The notes beneath the pieces were generated by a model that did no database searches, was not told the DNA's origin, and saw only the letters and a list, made by a program, of their open reading frames with translations. Source: Massilia sp. Root133 (GTDB lineage Bacteria; Pseudomonadota; Gammaproteobacteria; Burkholderiales; Burkholderiaceae_D). From it: a stretch of 64,000 bases of DNA. The stretch spans positions 99,260 to 163,259 of the forward strand of contig NZ_LMEW01000008.1 of the NCBI RefSeq assembly GCF_001426525.1. The letters are read 5' to 3'. Each line of letters begins with the position of its first letter. The first letter of the stretch is position 1. This document shows positions 8,991 through 17,347 of the stretch, one piece after another. The translations under genes and the position numbers were made by a program.

Positions 8991-9758
8991 ATGGGACCTT
9001 TAGCCAAGTACGGTAGCCTCGAAGGCAAACGGGTATTCGTGACGGGCGGCGGCAGCGGGATCGGTGAAGCGATCGTCGCCGCGCTGGTGGAGCAGGGTGC
9101 GCTGGTCGGCTTCGTCGACATCATGCGCGATGCCAGCGAGGCATTGGTGGCGCGGCTGGCAGCGGCTGGCCACACGGCCCCGATCTACCGCTACTGCGAC
9201 ATCACCGACATCCCGAGCCTGCAGGCCGTGATGGCCGAGATGGCCGCCAAGCTGGGCGACTTCGACGTCATCGTCAACAACGCCGCCAACGACCAGCGCC
9301 ACCAGATCGGCGACGTGTCGGTCGAATACTGGGACGAGCGCATCGCCATCAACCAGCGTCCGATGTTCTTCACCGTGCAGGCCGCGCTGGAAGGCATGAA
9401 GCGCCGCGGCGGCGGCTCCGTCATCAACTTCAGTTCGATGTCGTGGCACGCCAAGAACCCGAACTACCCGATTTATGCGACCACGAAGGCATCCGTGATC
9501 GGCCTGACGCGCTGCCTCGCGCGCGACCTGGGACAATTCAACATCCGCGTCAACACCGTGACGCCGGGCTGGGTGATGACCCAGCGCCAGATCGACCTGT
9601 GGCTGGACGAGGCGGGCGAGGCCGAGATCGCGCGTTCGCAATGCCTGCCGGGCAAGCTGATGCCCGAGGATATCGCCGCGATGGTGCTGTTCCTGTCCGC
9701 CGACGACAGCAAGATGTGCACGGGGCAGGAATTCATCGTCGATGCCGGGTGGGTGTGA
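8991..9758 (+). CDS. SDR sugar 1-dehydrogenase (probable L-arabinose/D-galactose 1-dehydrogenase)
   Basis: A 255-residue classical short-chain dehydrogenase: cofactor motif VTGGGSGIG, NNAAND, the Ser in NFSSMSW and the active-site YPIYATTKAS (Tyr-x3-Lys). The acidic residue in GFVDIM at the end of strand two suggests NAD preference. Ribosome site AGGAGACGACG precedes the ATG. As the only sugar-oxidising enzyme in the block it is assigned step 1, L-arabinose to lactone; related betaproteobacterial enzymes may also take D-galactose. It is 65 bases after the semialdehyde dehydrogenase and probably in the same operon. Confidence 0.85.
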   Translation: MGPLAKYGSLEGKRVFVTGGGSGIGEAIVAALVEQGALVGFVDIMRDASEALVARLAAAGHTAPIYRYCDITDIPSLQAVMAEMAAKLGDFDVIVNNAANDQRHQIGDVSVEYWDERIAINQRPMFFTVQAALEGMKRRGGGSVINFSSMSWHAKNPNYPIYATTKASVIGLTRCLARDLGQFNIRVNTVTPGWVMTQRQIDLWLDEAGEAEIARSQCLPGKLMPEDIAAMVLFLSADDSKMCTGQEFIVDAGWV

Positions 9759-9801
9759 CGGATATACCGTCGCATTTCCGATCCCGTCACTACCTTCAAG
9801 A

Positions 9802-9884
9802 CCGTCATTCCCGCGCACGCGGGAATCCATACTGAGCCTCTCCGGCACGTGTCCTATGGATTCCCGCTTCCGCGGGAATGACGG
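9802..9884. repeat. Paired REP-like palindromes after the pathway operon
   Basis: CCGTCATTCCCGCG (9802-9815) is the exact inverted copy of CGCGGGAATGACGG (9871-9884), and each end also folds on itself. An inner pair, GGGAATCCATA and TATGGATTCCC, makes a nested cruciform. A related element lies at 14860-14946. It resembles dispersed extragenic palindromes and could act as a transcript end or stabiliser between the catabolic operon and the exported hydrolases. Confidence 0.75.
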
Positions 9885-9928
9885 CTGTTAATGCAATCAC
9901 CTTAACGACCAAAACAAACGGAGACCAC

Positions 9929-11482
9929 ATGAAGGCATTCCAACCCAAAGTTCTCGCCCTCGGCCTTGCCGCCGCATTCTGCGCCGGCGCCGCGTTCGCC
10001 CAGGTGAACGTCACCGTCGACGCGTCCAAGCCGGGCGCGGTGATCGACAAGGACGTCTACGGCCAGTTCGCCGAGCACCTCGGCACCGGCATCTACGGCG
10101 GCCTGTGGGTTGGCCCGGATTCGAAGATCCCGAACACCAAAGGGTGGCGCAACGACGTCGTCGGCGCGCTGAAGGACATGCACGTGCCGCTGGTCCGCTG
10201 GCCGGGCGGCTGCTTCGCCGACGAATACCACTGGCGCGAAGGCATCGGCCCGCGCAACAAGCGTCCGGTGAAGGTCAACACGAACTGGGGCGGTGTGCCG
10301 GAAAACAATGCGGTCGGTACGCATGAATTCTTCGACCTCGTCGAGATGCTGGGCGCGGACGCCTACGTCAACGGCAACCTGGGCACCGGCACGCCGCAGG
10401 AAGCGGCCGAGTGGATCGAGTACATGACGTCGGAAGGCAAGTCGACGCTGGCTGAACTGCGCGCGAAGAACGGCCATCCGGCGCCGTTCAAGGTCGCCTA
10501 TTTCGCCATCGGCAACGAGTCGTGGGGCTGCGGCGGCAACATGCGTCCCGAGTACTACGCCGACCTGTACCGCCAGTGGAACACGTTCCTGAAGGCGCCG
10601 CAGCACCTGCGTCCGAAGATGATCGCCAGCGGCGGCACCGGCGACGACACGGCATGGACCGACATCCTGTCGCGCGACCTGAAGGGCCGCACGGACGGCA
10701 TCAGCTTCCACTACTACACGCTGCCGACCGGTAAATGGGAAGTGAAGGGCGCCGCCACCGGTTTCCCGGAATCGGAATGGTTCTCGACGATGTCGCAGAC
10801 TTTGCGCATGGAAGACTTCGTCCGCAAGAACGTCGCGATCCTCGACAAGAACGACCCGGAGAAGAAGATCGGCTTCGACGTGGACGAGTGGGGCACCTGG
10901 TACGACGTCGAGAAGGGCACCAACCCGGGCTTCCTGTTCCAGCGTAACACGATCCGCGACGCCGTCGTGGCCGCGCTCAACTTCAACATCTTCCATGCCC
11001 ACGCCGACCGCGTGCGCATGACGAACATCGCGCAGATGGTCAACGTGCTGCAGGCGATGATCATCACCGACAACGAGAAGATGCTGCTGACGCCGACCTA
11101 CCACGCCTTCAAGATGTACGTGCCGTTCCAGGGCGCGACGTCGCTGCCGGTTTCGCTGTCGAACAACACGACCTACGGCTCGAACGGCCAGGGCGTGCCG
11201 GGCATCAGCGCGTCCGCCGCGAAGGCGAAGGATGGCAAGACCTACGTCGCCCTCGTCAACACGAACCCGCATGAGGCAACCGACGTGGTCCTGAACGTCG
11301 CCGGCCAGAACGTCGGTGCCGTGCGCGGCCAGCTGCTGACGGCCGATGCGATGGACGCCCACAACACCTTCGAGCACAAGGACGCCGTGAAGCCGGTGCC
11401 GTTCAGCGCCACCGCCAGCGGCGGCAAGCTGACGATCAAGGTGCCGGCCAAGTCGGTGCTGGTCGTGGCTGTGGAAGGCTGA
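9929..11482 (+). CDS. Exported alpha-L-arabinofuranosidase, GH51
   Basis: A 517-residue retaining arabinofuranosidase. A signal peptide (MKAFQPK, hydrophobic run, AGAAFA then QVNV) indicates export. The GH51 (beta/alpha)8 domain shows RWPGGCFADEYHW, the acid/base Glu in AIGNESWGCGG and the nucleophile Glu in DVDEWGTWY; a C-terminal beta-sandwich follows from about residue 390. The ATG at 9929 is chosen because the signal peptide begins there and a GGAGA site precedes it. It removes arabinofuranosyl side chains and ends of arabinan or arabinoxylan. The next gene starts three bases later. Confidence 0.93.
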   Translation: MKAFQPKVLALGLAAAFCAGAAFAQVNVTVDASKPGAVIDKDVYGQFAEHLGTGIYGGLWVGPDSKIPNTKGWRNDVVGALKDMHVPLVRWPGGCFADEYHWREGIGPRNKRPVKVNTNWGGVPENNAVGTHEFFDLVEMLGADAYVNGNLGTGTPQEAAEWIEYMTSEGKSTLAELRAKNGHPAPFKVAYFAIGNESWGCGGNMRPEYYADLYRQWNTFLKAPQHLRPKMIASGGTGDDTAWTDILSRDLKGRTDGISFHYYTLPTGKWEVKGAATGFPESEWFSTMSQTLRMEDFVRKNVAILDKNDPEKKIGFDVDEWGTWYDVEKGTNPGFLFQRNTIRDAVVAALNFNIFHAHADRVRMTNIAQMVNVLQAMIITDNEKMLLTPTYHAFKMYVPFQGATSLPVSLSNNTTYGSNGQGVPGISASAAKAKDGKTYVALVNTNPHEATDVVLNVAGQNVGAVRGQLLTADAMDAHNTFEHKDAVKPVPFSATASGGKLTIKVPAKSVLVVAVEG

Positions 11483-11485
11483 CGC

Positions 11486-12490
11486 GTGAAGGTGCACGCA
11501 ATCGCGGCAACGATGCTGCTGGCCGGGGCGGCCCACGCCGCCCAGGTCGGCGTGCACGACCCCGTGATGGCGAAGGACGGCAACACGTACTACCTGTACA
11601 GCACCGGCCCCGGCATCACGTTCTACTCGTCGCCCGACATGCTGCACTGGAAGCCGGAAGGCCGCGTGTTCGCGGGCGAACCCACGTGGGCGAAGCGTGC
11701 GGCACCTACGTTCAACGACCATATCTGGGCGCCGGACGTTCACAAGCACAACGGCCGCTGGCTGCTGTACTACTCGGTGTCCGGCTTCGGCAAGAACACG
11801 TCGGGCATCGGCGTGACGGCCAATGCGACGCTCGACCCGCGCGCGCCGAACTACCGCTGGGAAGACCAGGGCATGATGGTGCAGTCGGTGCCGGGCCGCG
11901 ACCTGTGGAACGCCATCGACCCGAACGTCGTCGAGGACGACAAGGGGCAGGGCTGGATGAGCTTCGGCTCGTTCTGGGGCGGCATCAAGCTCGTGAAGCT
12001 GGACGACAGCTGGACGAAGCTCGCCGAACCGCAGGAATGGCACACGATCGCGCGCCGCGAGCGTCCCGCGTTCACGCCGGACGAGGACGCGGCACCGGCC
12101 GAGATCGAAGGACCGTTCATCTTCAAGAAGAACGGTTACTATTACCTGTTCGTCTCGTGGGGCCTGTGCTGCCGCGGGCCGAAGAGCACGTACCACGTCG
12201 TCGTGGGACGCGCACAGGACGTCAAGGGGCCGTACCTCGACCGCCAGGGCAAGGATATGGCGAAAGGCGGCGGCTCGCTCGTCGTCAAGGGCGACAAGGA
12301 CTGGAAGGGCCTCGGCCACAACAGCGCCTACACGTTCGACGGCAAGGACTACCTCGTGCTGCACGCCTACGAGACGGCCGACAAGTACAAGCAGAAGCTG
12401 AAAGTGATGGACATCCGCTGGGACAAGGATGGCTGGCCCACGGTGGACGCCAAAGACCTCAACAAGTATGTGAGCGAAGAACTGAAATGA
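11486..12490 (+). CDS. Exported GH43 arabinan endo-1,5-alpha-L-arabinanase type
   Basis: A 334-residue secreted propeller hydrolase starting at GTG 11486, immediately after the GH51 stop. Signal peptide: MKVHAIAATMLLAGAAHA then AQVG. Catalytic acids: Asp in GVHDPVMA, Asp in WNAIDPNVVED and Glu in AEIEGPFIF. NDHIWAPDVHKHNGRW and the GHNSAYTFDGKDYLVLHAY segment are typical of endo-arabinanases (abnA/arbA type). It would open the linear alpha-1,5-arabinan backbone for the flanking exo-enzymes. Its stop overlaps the next start (ATGA), so the three hydrolases are translated as a unit. Confidence 0.9.
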   Translation: MKVHAIAATMLLAGAAHAAQVGVHDPVMAKDGNTYYLYSTGPGITFYSSPDMLHWKPEGRVFAGEPTWAKRAAPTFNDHIWAPDVHKHNGRWLLYYSVSGFGKNTSGIGVTANATLDPRAPNYRWEDQGMMVQSVPGRDLWNAIDPNVVEDDKGQGWMSFGSFWGGIKLVKLDDSWTKLAEPQEWHTIARRERPAFTPDEDAAPAEIEGPFIFKKNGYYYLFVSWGLCCRGPKSTYHVVVGRAQDVKGPYLDRQGKDMAKGGGSLVVKGDKDWKGLGHNSAYTFDGKDYLVLHAYETADKYKQKLKVMDIRWDKDGWPTVDAKDLNKYVSEELK

Positions 12491-14850
12491 AGCTGACCCG
12501 GATCGCCGCGCTGTTGTTCACCCTGGGCGCGACGTGCGCCCAGGCCGCCGACCTGTTCCCGCTGCAGGCCGTGCGCCTGGGGCCCAGCCCCTTCCTCGAT
12601 GCCCAGACGACGGACCTGAACTACCTGATGGCGATGGAGCCGGACCGCCTGCTGGCGCCGTTCCTGCGCGAAGCGGGGCTCACGCCGAAGCAGCCCAGCT
12701 ACGGCAACTGGGAATCGTCGGGCCTGGACGGCCACATGGGCGGGCACTACCTGTCGGCCCTGGCGTTGATGTACGCGTCGACCGGCGATGCGGAAGTCAA
12801 GAAGCGCCTCGATTATTTTGTCGCGGAGCTGAAGCGCGCGCAGACGGCCAACGGCGACGGTTACGTGGGCGGCGTGCCCGGTGGCCGCGCCGCGTGGCGC
12901 GATGTCGCCGCGGGCAAGCTCCATGCGGACAACTTCTCCGTCAACGGCAAGTGGGTCCCGTGGTACAACCTGCACAAGGTCTACGCGGGGCTGCGCGACG
13001 CGTACCGCTATGCCGGCAACGAAGATGCGAAGGCGATGCTGATCGCGATGGCCGACTGGGCGCTGCGCCTGACCAGCCGCCTGACGGACGAGCAGATGCA
13101 GCAGATGCTGAAGGCCGAACACGGCGGCATGAACGAGGTGCTGGCCGACGTCGCCCAGATGACGGGCGATTCGCGCTACATGGACCTGGCGCTGAGGTTC
13201 TCGCACCAGGCCATCCTGCAGCCGCTGGAACAGCACGAGGACAAGCTGACGGGTCTGCACGCGAACACGCAGATCCCGAAAGTCATCGGCTTCAAGCGCA
13301 TCGGCGAACTCACAGGCCGCAAGGACATGGCGGATGCCGCCGCGTTCTTCTGGCAGACCGTCGTCGACCACCGCACGGTGGCCATCGGCGGCAACAGCGT
13401 CAGGGAGCACTTCCATGACGACAAAGATTTCAGCCCCATGATCAACGAGGTCGAGGGGCCGGAGACCTGCAACACGTACAACATGCTGAAGCTGACGGAG
13501 ATGCTGTTCGAGACCTCGGACAAGGCCTCCTACGCCGACTACTACGAGCGCGCGCTGTACAACCACATCCTCGCGTCCGAACACCCGGGCACGGGCGGCT
13601 TCGTGTACTTCACGCCGATGCGTCCGAACCAATACCGCGTGTATTCGCAGGTGGACCAGGCGATGTGGTGCTGCGTGGGCTCCGGCATCGAGAGCCATGC
13701 GAAGTACGGCGAATTCATCTACGCGCATGAAGAGAGGGATGGAAAGGCGGCGCTGTTCGTGAACCTGTTCATCCCGTCGACGCTCGACTGGCGCGAGAAG
13801 AACGTCAAGGTCACGCAGGCGAACAACTTCCCCGACCAGGCCAGCACGCGCATCACTGTCGACGGCGATGCCAGGTTCGCGCTGAAGATCCGCTATCCGG
13901 CCTGGGTCGCGCCGGGCAAGCTGGCCGTTAAGGTGAACGGCAAGGCCGTGAAGGTCGATGCGGCACCGGGCAGCTACGTCAGCATCGAGCGTGCGTGGAA
14001 GAAGGGCGACCGCGTCGACGTCAGCCTGCCGATGACGATGCGCCTCGAGCAGATGCCGGACAAGTCGAATTACTACGCGGTGCTGTACGGGCCCGTCGTG
14101 CTGGCCGCGAAGACGAATCCGTTCCCGACCGAGCACCTGAACTTCCTCGCGGACGATTCGCGCATGGGCCACAGCCCGTCCGGCCAGGTATGCCCGCTGG
14201 AGGCGGCGCCGACCTTCGTCTCGGACAGCAAGGATTTCACCCGGCGCTTCAAGCCGGTAAAAGGCAAGCCGCTGACGTTCACGGCGTCCGGCGTCGTGCA
14301 GGGCGGGGCGGGGTCGTCGACGGAATTCATCCCGTTCTTCCGCCTGCACGACTCGCGCTACATGATCTACTGGCAGCAGAGCACCCCGGCCGAATTCGCC
14401 CGCATGAAAGAAGAGAACGCGGCGAACGAAGCGGAGCGCCTGGCGCTGGACGCGCAGACCATCGACCAGGTGGCGCCGGGTGAGCAACAGCCGGAATCGG
14501 ACCACGGCTTCAAGGGCGAGGGCGCGGACGCGGGCCTCAACAACGGCCGCCACTGGCGCCATGCCACCAAGTGGTTCAGCTACCAGTTGAACGATCCCAG
14601 GCACGAAGCGAAGGCGCTGCGCCTGACGTTCGCGCGCGGGGACGCGGGCCGCAGGTTCGACATCGTCGTCGATGGGCAGCGGATCGCCGAAGTGGAACTG
14701 GCAGCCGGCGAGGCGCAGGAATTCTATACGCGCGACTTCGCGCTGCCGCCCGCGCTGGTGCAGGGCGCGAACGGCAAGCTGGAAGTCAAGTTCGTCGCGA
14801 AGGAAGGCTCGATGGCGGGTGGGTTGTACGGGCTGCGATTGATGCGTTGA
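12487..14850 (+). CDS. Exported GH127/GH146-type beta-L-arabinofuranosidase
   Basis: A 787-residue protein with a signal peptide (MKLTRIAALLFTLGATCAQA). The alpha/alpha barrel carries GGHYLSALALMYASTG, GEL-type helices, EGPETCNTYNMLKLTEML and the cysteine pair in MWCCVGSGIESHAKYG; in GH127 enzymes a Glu and clustered Cys with zinc form the active site, and those residues are present. A C-terminal extension after about residue 560 matches the added domains of GH146-like members. The start at 12487 overlaps the GH43 stop; the open frame extends farther upstream only by chance. It removes beta-linked arabinofuranose found in plant glycoproteins or pectic side chains. Confidence 0.88.
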   Translation: MKLTRIAALLFTLGATCAQAADLFPLQAVRLGPSPFLDAQTTDLNYLMAMEPDRLLAPFLREAGLTPKQPSYGNWESSGLDGHMGGHYLSALALMYASTGDAEVKKRLDYFVAELKRAQTANGDGYVGGVPGGRAAWRDVAAGKLHADNFSVNGKWVPWYNLHKVYAGLRDAYRYAGNEDAKAMLIAMADWALRLTSRLTDEQMQQMLKAEHGGMNEVLADVAQMTGDSRYMDLALRFSHQAILQPLEQHEDKLTGLHANTQIPKVIGFKRIGELTGRKDMADAAAFFWQTVVDHRTVAIGGNSVREHFHDDKDFSPMINEVEGPETCNTYNMLKLTEMLFETSDKASYADYYERALYNHILASEHPGTGGFVYFTPMRPNQYRVYSQVDQAMWCCVGSGIESHAKYGEFIYAHEERDGKAALFVNLFIPSTLDWREKNVKVTQANNFPDQASTRITVDGDARFALKIRYPAWVAPGKLAVKVNGKAVKVDAAPGSYVSIERAWKKGDRVDVSLPMTMRLEQMPDKSNYYAVLYGPVVLAAKTNPFPTEHLNFLADDSRMGHSPSGQVCPLEAAPTFVSDSKDFTRRFKPVKGKPLTFTASGVVQGGAGSSTEFIPFFRLHDSRYMIYWQQSTPAEFARMKEENAANEAERLALDAQTIDQVAPGEQQPESDHGFKGEGADAGLNNGRHWRHATKWFSYQLNDPRHEAKALRLTFARGDAGRRFDIVVDGQRIAEVELAAGEAQEFYTRDFALPPALVQGANGKLEVKFVAKEGSMAGGLYGLRLMR

Positions 14851-14859
14851 CCTCCGATC

Positions 14860-14946
14860 CGTCGTCCCCGCGAAGGCGGGGACCCAAGTTGCACGCGTCA
14901 ACGCGGCGCATGCAGAGCTTGGATCCCCGCCTGCGCGGGGATGACG
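14860..14946. repeat. REP-like nested palindrome between hydrolase operon and rsgA
   Basis: CGTCGTCCCCGCG near 14860 and CGCGGGGATGACG (14934-14946) are near-perfect inverted copies, each with its own small hairpin. It is the same architecture as the element at 9802-9884 with T/C changes. It lies between convergent genes and ends 28 bases before the rsgA stop, so it may serve as a two-way terminator. Confidence 0.7.
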
Positions 14947-14973
14947 TTTTTACGCAGCGGTATTAACGTGGCG

Positions 14974-16002
14974 CTAACGCTTTGCCTGTGCCCGCGCCCT
15001 CGCCATCTTGTTCAACACCTTCCACCTGGCCCGCTCCGCGATGCGGTCCAGCGGCGTCGCCGCCGCATGCCGCACCTCGCGCAACAGCTTGTGGTAGTTG
15101 CGCAGCCGGTCCGCATCCACGGCGCCGCGCACCGCGCATCCCGGTTCCTCCACGTGCGTGCAGTCGTGGAAGCGGCAGTGCGCCGCCAGCGTCTCGATGT
15201 CGTCGAACGCCGCGTTGACGTCGTCCTCGTCGGCGTCCGGCTGCCAGCTGCGCAGGCCCGGCGTATCGATCACGCAGGCGCCGCCCGCGCACAGGTGCAG
15301 CGAGCGTGACGTCGTCGTGTGGCGGCCGCGGTCGTCGCCCTTGCGTACGCCGCCCGTCTGCTGCTGCGCGCCGGTCAGCGTGTTCGTGAGCGTCGACTTG
15401 CCCACGCCGGACGTGCCGAGCAGGACGAGCGTCTGGCCTTCTCCCGTCCATGGCGCCAGCGTGTCGGCCGCGCCGGCTTCCTGCGGATGCGCGCGCACCA
15501 CGGGCACCGTCGCCGGCAGGCGCGCGCCCACTTGCGCCGCTTTCGTATCCGCGTCGGGCACGAGATCGCCCTTCGTCAGCACGATCACGGGCGCCACGTC
15601 GCAGGAGCTGGCCACCATCAGGTAGCGCTCCAGCCGGCGCAGATTGAAATCGCCGTCGAGGCCCATCACCAGCAAGGCAGTGTCGACGTTGGCCGCGAGC
15701 CGCTGGCGCGTGCCGTGGGCATCGCGCCGGACCAGTTCATTCAGCGGGTCGACGAGCGTGTGGACCCACGCTTCGTCTTGCTCGTTGAGGTCGAACAGCA
15801 CCCAGTCGCCGACGGCAAGCGAGGCGTCGAGGGATGGATGCGGCCGGGCGGGGAATTCGCGCAGGCCGTCGTGCAGGACGAGCGACGTGCGGTGCACGCT
15901 CGCCACGCGCGCGGGTCGTCCGCGGTCGTGCAGGGCGAGGCGTGCGGCGATGGGGTTGGTGAGTCCGATGCGGCGCAGTGCCGCGATATCGAAGGCTATC
16001 AT
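14974..16002 (-). CDS. rsgA: Ribosome small-subunit-dependent GTPase A
   Basis: A 342-residue circularly permuted GTPase for 30S subunit maturation. An N-terminal OB-fold (SLVLHDGLREFPARPHPS...VGDWV) precedes the permuted G motifs: LTKGDL (G4), the P-loop GTSGVGKSTLTN (G1), and DTPGLR (G3). A C-terminal zinc knuckle follows (Cys-Arg-Phe-His-Asp-Cys-Thr-His...Cys). The ATG at 16002 follows CAGGAACACAACGACC. It lies on the minus strand inside the arabinose locus and is functionally unrelated to it. A short leader ORF and a TATACT box lie upstream at 16165-16240. Confidence 0.95.
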   Translation of the reverse strand: MIAFDIAALRRIGLTNPIAARLALHDRGRPARVASVHRTSLVLHDGLREFPARPHPSLDASLAVGDWVLFDLNEQDEAWVHTLVDPLNELVRRDAHGTRQRLAANVDTALLVMGLDGDFNLRRLERYLMVASSCDVAPVIVLTKGDLVPDADTKAAQVGARLPATVPVVRAHPQEAGAADTLAPWTGEGQTLVLLGTSGVGKSTLTNTLTGAQQQTGGVRKGDDRGRHTTTSRSLHLCAGGACVIDTPGLRSWQPDADEDDVNAAFDDIETLAAHCRFHDCTHVEEPGCAVRGAVDADRLRNYHKLLREVRHAAATPLDRIAERARWKVLNKMARARAQAKR

Positions 16003-16164
16003 GGTCGTTGTGTTCCTGTTGCGAAGCGCGCGGACGCGCGGGCACGCTGCCGCACGCAATAAGCTGCGGCGGCAACGGTGGATTCGGTCAGGGAAGGTCG
16101 GCGCGGCTGGCGCGCCCATTCGCAACGACGATGAGCGACGACGGTGATCGGCGGAGAAAGGCGG

Positions 16165-16203
16165 TCAGGCGGCCGACGGGAGGGCAATATCCGGCTGGTT
16201 CAT
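16165..16203 (-). CDS. Candidate 12-codon leader peptide upstream of rsgA
   Basis: A short reading frame MNQPDIALPSAA begins at ATG 16203 directly after a GACGAGGAG ribosome site and 31 bases after a TATACT-like -10 box, and ends 162 bases before the rsgA start. Its position at the head of the rsgA transcript, with a good ribosome site and two prolines, suggests a translated regulatory leader. This is inferred from sequence only; it could be a chance ORF. Confidence 0.45.
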   Translation of the reverse strand: MNQPDIALPSAA

Positions 16204-16234
16204 GGGGCGCTCCTCGTCAGTGAATGAAAAGGCA

Positions 16235-16240
16235 AGTATA
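16235..16240 (-). promoter_or_regulatory. -10 element of putative rsgA promoter
   Basis: On the minus strand TATACT occurs about 30 bases before the leader ORF start. The -35 region is GC-rich and not convincing. This would give a 5' leader of roughly 225 bases before rsgA. Confidence 0.4.
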
Positions 16241-16288
16241 GCGCGGCGGCTCGGCCATGCAACCGACATTTGTATTGATGTCGAAATG

Positions 16289-16328
16289 GATATGTCTACC
16301 GTCAAAAAAATGATTGGATAGATATGTC
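16289..16328 (+). promoter_or_regulatory. Direct repeats GATATGTC ahead of the sugar ABC operon
   Basis: GATATGTC occurs at 16289-16296 and again at 16321-16328, 32 bases apart (about three helix turns), in an AT-rich stretch just upstream of the substrate-binding protein gene. A weak promoter (TTGGAT, 17 bases, CATAGT) overlaps the second copy. Likely control region for the ABC operon; the factor is unknown. Confidence 0.4.
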
Positions 16329-16373
16329 AGTTCTGTCATAGTATCCATGCACAACAATTCCGGAGACTAAGTG

Positions 16374-17336
16374 ATGATCATCACCCGCAGGACCCTCCTG
16401 GGCGCAGCTGCCGCCATCGCGTGCGCCGCCGCCATCCCGGCATTCGCCGCCAAACCCCTCACGATCGGCTTCTCGCAGGTCGGTGCCGAAAGCGAATGGC
16501 GCACCGCGAATACCGCCTCGATCAAGGACGCCGCCAAGAAGGCCGGCGTCAACCTGAAATTCGCCGACGCCCAGCAACAGCAGCAGAACCAGGTCAAGGC
16601 CATCCGCTCGTTCATCGCCCAGCGCGTCGACGTGATCGCGTTCTCGCCGGTCGTGGAAACCGGTTGGGAGACCGTGCTGCGCGAAGCGAAGAACGCCAAG
16701 ATCCCCGTGATCCTGACCGACCGCGCTGTCAAGGTCACCGATCCGTCGCTGTACGTCAGCTTCATCGGTTCCGACTTCGTGGAAGAGGGCCGCCGCGCCG
16801 GCCGCTGGCTGCTGGATTACGCCAAGAAGAATGGCGACAAGCCGCTGAACATCGTCGAGCTGCAGGGCACGACCGGTGCCGCGCCCGCGATCGACCGCAG
16901 GAACGGTTTTGCCGAAGTCATCGGCACGAATCCGAAGCTGAAGGTCATCCGCTCGCAGACCGCCGACTTCACCCGCGCCAAGGGCAAGGAAGTCATGGAA
17001 GCCTTCCTGAAGTCGGAAGGCAAGAAGATCAACGTGCTGTACGCGCACAATGACGACATGGCCATCGGCGCGATCCAGGCCATCGAGGAAGCGGGCCTGA
17101 AGCCGGGCAAGGACATCATCATCATCTCGATCGATGGCGTGAAGGGCGCGTTCGAAGCCATGAAGGCCGGCAAGCTGAACGTGACGGTCGAGTGCAATCC
17201 GCTGCTCGGTCCGACGCTGATCCAGACGGCGCAGGACGTCGTGGCCGGCAAGCCGGTCCCGAAACGCATCGTCGTCAACGAGGGCGTGTTCCCGGCTGAG
17301 GTGGCGGCGAAGGAACTCCCGAACCGCAAGTACTGA
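16374..17336 (+). CDS. ytfQ: Sugar ABC transporter periplasmic binding protein (YtfQ-like)
   Basis: A 320-residue type I periplasmic binding protein. A signal peptide (MIITRRTLLGAAAAIACAAAIPAFA) is followed by the mature start KPLTIGFSQVGAESEWR, closely resembling galactofuranose-binding YtfQ; other shared segments are NQVKAIRSFIAQ, VVELQGTTGA and YAHNDDMAIGAIQAI. ATG 16374 is preferred to GTG 16371 because of its spacing from GGAG. In this locus L-arabinose (as in the related AraUVWZ system of Shewanella) is as likely a ligand as galactofuranose. First gene of a four-gene importer operon. Confidence 0.9.
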   Translation: MIITRRTLLGAAAAIACAAAIPAFAAKPLTIGFSQVGAESEWRTANTASIKDAAKKAGVNLKFADAQQQQQNQVKAIRSFIAQRVDVIAFSPVVETGWETVLREAKNAKIPVILTDRAVKVTDPSLYVSFIGSDFVEEGRRAGRWLLDYAKKNGDKPLNIVELQGTTGAAPAIDRRNGFAEVIGTNPKLKVIRSQTADFTRAKGKEVMEAFLKSEGKKINVLYAHNDDMAIGAIQAIEEAGLKPGKDIIIISIDGVKGAFEAMKAGKLNVTVECNPLLGPTLIQTAQDVVAGKPVPKRIVVNEGVFPAEVAAKELPNRKY

Positions 17337-17347
17337 TCGGGCGGGGC

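Noticed and set aside
9902..14901. Two very long minus-strand reading frames (over 800 codons each) antisense to the hydrolase genes
   Set aside because: They mirror the GC-rich third-codon pattern of the plus-strand GH51, GH43 and GH127 genes, lack family motifs, and have His/Arg/Val-rich shadow composition.
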